Assembly: GCF_020618415.1 (NCBI RefSeq) | Contig: NZ_CP085345.1 | Span: 1,240,001-1,304,000, forward strand | Direction: 5' to 3' | Length of the DNA: 64,000 nt | DNA from: Cupriavidus sp. MP-37 | GTDB lineage: Bacteria > Pseudomonadota > Gammaproteobacteria > Burkholderiales > Burkholderiaceae | In this document: positions 61,910 to 64,000 of the stretch, in pieces | How positions within the stretch are numbered: position 1 is the stretch's first letter | Layout of the letters: each line of letters starts with the position of its first letter | Notes under the pieces: generated by a model | Seen by the model: the letters and a program-made list of their open reading frames with translations, nothing else | Told to the model about the DNA's origin: nothing | Databases searched by the model: none | Made by a program: the position numbers and the translations under genes

Positions 61910-64000
61910 TTAGGCGGCGTTGACATTGCTGCGTGACTGCCTGCCGCTGTCGCTACCGGCTCTGTCTACCTGCCCTTCCAGCGCCGCCAGTGCTGCGGCA
62001 CGCCGTTCGGCATGGCCTGCCATGGCCTGCGCCTTCACTGGGCCGAAGCCGCGAATCTCCATCGGCAGCGCCGCAAACTCGACCGCCTGCTGGAGCGTTT
62101 CCGGCGTGAGCCGCCAGCAAGCCTTGCGGATATCGTGGAAATACTCCGCGATGAGGCTTCGCTCCGCGCGCCGTTCGGCGGTGTAGCCGAAAACGTCCAG
62201 CGAGGTGCCGCGCAAGCCCCGCATGGCAGATACCGCCTTGAGCAGGGGGAACACCCACGGGCCGAACTTGCGCTTGCGCGGCCGTCCGGTATTGGGGTCG
62301 GTGCGGGACAGCAGCGGCGGCGCCAGCCAAATCGAGACCTTGTCCGCCTGCGAGAACTGGTGTTGCAACGATTCGCGGAATGCCGGCGCCGTGTACAGGC
62401 GGGCGACCTCGTATTCGTCCTTGTACGCCATCAGCTTGTAGGCACTGCGGGCCACCGCCGCGGCCAGCGCCTCGCTACCGGGCTTGGCTTGGTCTTCGGC
62501 CGCTCTCACCAGCGCAATCAGGTCGAGATACTTCTTCGCATAGCCATTGCCCTGGTATTCGACAAGCTGGCGTCGATGCAGGTCGATCAGCACGTCCAGC
62601 GATGCCGCCGCCGGCTCCAATGCCATCCCAGGCTGCGCGATACCATCCAATGCCTCCGGGCTGGCAGCGACGATGCGCCCCCAATTGAAAGCTGACTTGT
62701 TCATCTCGACGGCCGCGCCATTGCGCTCGATCGCCTGTTCGATCGCTGCGCGGCTCAACGGGACCAGCCCCTGCTGCCACGCGTAGCCGAGCATCAGCGT
62801 ATGCGTCGGCAAGGTATCGCCAAAGATGCGTTGCGCGAGCGCGCCGGCATCGATGGCGTGGAACAATTCGCCCTTGCACCGGCTGCGAATCCGGTCATGT
62901 ATCAGCCGCACCGGCAATGCGGCATCGCGCTCGCGGATCACATCCGGCGTGGGCGTCTGCGCGAGGTTGAGGACGGCGCCGGTGCGTCCCGGCGCCAGCC
63001 GGGTCAGCGAGTCGACCGCGGCGGAGACCACCAGGTCGGCTCCCAGCAACAGGTCGGCCTTCCCTTCGCCGATGCGCGAGGCCGGGATCTGGAAGTCGGC
63101 CATGGCGATACGCACCTGGCTGACCACGGCGCCGTTCTTCTGCGCCATACCGGTGAAATCCAGCACCGTTGCCGCCAGGTCATCGGCAGCGGCCGCCGCG
63201 CCCAGCAAGGCCCCCATCGTCAGGACGCCGGTACCGCCGATGCCGGTGATGTAGATGTTGAACGGCTCCTCCAGCGTCGGGAGTGCAGGCGCTGGCAGGC
63301 TTGCTACAAGTTCTGCCTCCCGGCTCGCAAGCTGACGCTTGTCCGGCTTACGCATGGCCACGCCCTCGATTTCGACGAAACTTGGGCAGAAGCCCTTGAC
63401 GCAGGAAAAATCCTTGTTGCAGGCGCTCTGGTTGATGGTTCGCTTGCGCCCGAGCGGGGTCTCGAGCGGCTCGATGGAGATGCAGTTCGACTGCACCGAG
63501 CAATCCCCACACCCCTCGCACACCTGGTGATGGATAAACAGGCGGCGATCCGGATCCGGCACCTCCTTTCGCTTTCGACGTCTGCGCTTCTCCGCCGCGC
63601 AGGTCTGCTCGTAGACGATCGCCGTGACGCCGGCGATCTCTCTGAGCTGGCGCTGCACCGTATCGAGCTGGTCGCGATGGAAGACCTCCACGCCTGGTGC
63701 CAGCGCCTTCTCGCCCTGCCATCGCGCGGGATCATCGCTCACCAACGCAATCCGTCCCACACCCTCCGCGTGCAGTTGCCGCGTGATGCGGGCGGGATCG
63801 TTTACACCCTCCGCGGGCTGGCCGCCGGTCATCGCGACAGCGTCGTTGTAGAGGATCTTGTAGGTGATATTGGTCTTCGCGGCGATGGCGGCACGGATGG
63901 CAAGCAGACCTGAGTGCTGGTAGGTGCCATCGCCGAGGTTCTGAAATACGTGCGCCGTCCTGGAAAACGGTGCCGCGCCGATCCACTGTGCGCCTTCACC
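61910..64000 (-). CDS. Indolepyruvate ferredoxin oxidoreductase, fused alpha/beta (5' end beyond window)
   Basis: The frame is open from the right edge to a TAA at 61910, giving 696 visible residues of a protein that is usually about 1150-1200 long. GEGAQWIGAAPFSRTAHVFQNLGDGTYQHSGLLAIRAAIAAKTNITYKILYNDAVAMTGGQP belongs to the thiamine-diphosphate domain. A [4Fe-4S] region follows (HHQVCEGCGDCSVQSNCISIEPLETPLGRKRTINQSACNKDFSCVKGFCPSF), then the gamma-type domain with GIGGTGVLTMGALLGAAA. It oxidatively decarboxylates arylpyruvates to arylacetyl-CoA. An internal ATG at 63832 is not the start. Its partner aminotransferase lies just downstream. Confidence 0.93.
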   Translation of the reverse strand, partial: GEGAQWIGAAPFSRTAHVFQNLGDGTYQHSGLLAIRAAIAAKTNITYKILYNDAVAMTGGQPAEGVNDPARITRQLHAEGVGRIALVSDDPARWQGEKALAPGVEVFHRDQLDTVQRQLREIAGVTAIVYEQTCAAEKRRRRKRKEVPDPDRRLFIHHQVCEGCGDCSVQSNCISIEPLETPLGRKRTINQSACNKDFSCVKGFCPSFVEIEGVAMRKPDKRQLASREAELVASLPAPALPTLEEPFNIYITGIGGTGVLTMGALLGAAAAADDLAATVLDFTGMAQKNGAVVSQVRIAMADFQIPASRIGEGKADLLLGADLVVSAAVDSLTRLAPGRTGAVLNLAQTPTPDVIRERDAALPVRLIHDRIRSRCKGELFHAIDAGALAQRIFGDTLPTHTLMLGYAWQQGLVPLSRAAIEQAIERNGAAVEMNKSAFNWGRIVAASPEALDGIAQPGMALEPAAASLDVLIDLHRRQLVEYQGNGYAKKYLDLIALVRAAEDQAKPGSEALAAAVARSAYKLMAYKDEYEVARLYTAPAFRESLQHQFSQADKVSIWLAPPLLSRTDPNTGRPRKRKFGPWVFPLLKAVSAMRGLRGTSLDVFGYTAERRAERSLIAEYFHDIRKACWRLTPETLQQAVEFAALPMEIRGFGPVKAQAMAGHAERRAAALAALEGQVDRAGSDSGRQSRSNVNAA

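Overview
The window is high-GC DNA from a beta-proteobacterium of the family Burkholderiaceae, most likely Cupriavidus or a close relative. I infer this from codon use, the type VI secretion effector locus with DUF3304 and DUF4123 proteins, the large trimeric autotransporter adhesin, the indolepyruvate ferredoxin oxidoreductase and the Burkholderia-type integrase. No database search was possible, so this is recognition, not identification.

Layout. 1-16.5 kb is mostly metabolic and envelope genes: a periplasmic cyclohexadienyl-dehydratase/solute-binding-like protein; a three-domain acetoacetyl-CoA-synthetase-like/carrier/thioesterase enzyme translationally coupled to an Sfp-type phosphopantetheinyl transferase; a receiver-like protein without a phosphoacceptor; a MscS channel; an unknown membrane protein; a GGDEF diguanylate cyclase; an isoquinoline-1-oxidoreductase-type molybdenum hydroxylase pair; and a divergent MFS/LysR pair. 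16.7-26.1 kb is a type VI secretion cargo locus on the minus strand: VgrG, DUF4123 adaptor, three DUF3304 lipoproteins (probable immunity proteins), a Tle1-type lipase effector and fragments of a duplicated copy. An IS3-family (IS150-like) element at 26.2-27.7 kb sits exactly in the loop of the ilvD terminator. 27.7-41.1 kb returns to core-like genes: ilvD, class I aldolase, a YaiI-type protein, a DHFR-like reductase, then a secreted protein, a 2369-residue trimeric autotransporter and a BamE/SmpA-like lipoprotein.

41.3-about 59 kb is a lower-GC accessory island. It begins beside a truncated Lrp/AsnC gene. It carries a Hachiman-type defence pair (DUF1837 nuclease HamA and helicase HamB). Next is a five-gene Tn7-like transposition module: a TnsB-like transposase with an intact DDE triad, a TnsA-like protein, two TniQ/TnsD-like zinc-finger proteins, and a TnsC-like protein whose Walker A and B motifs appear to be lost. 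A divergent structured-RNA candidate with its own terminator, a 682-residue tyrosine recombinase, two small hypothetical genes and a tRNA-like remnant follow.

59.0-64.0 kb is a minus-strand catabolic cluster: indolepyruvate ferredoxin oxidoreductase (running off the right edge), a PLP aminotransferase and a quinone oxidoreductase flanked by two DUF1330 proteins. Together the aminotransferase and oxidoreductase suggest conversion of aromatic amino acids through arylpyruvates to arylacetyl-CoA. The least conventional parts are the Tn7-like module with a pseudo-ATPase-like TnsC and its RNA candidate, the rearranged Tle1 effector-immunity locus, and the stand-alone synthetase-carrier-thioesterase with its own phosphopantetheinyl transferase.
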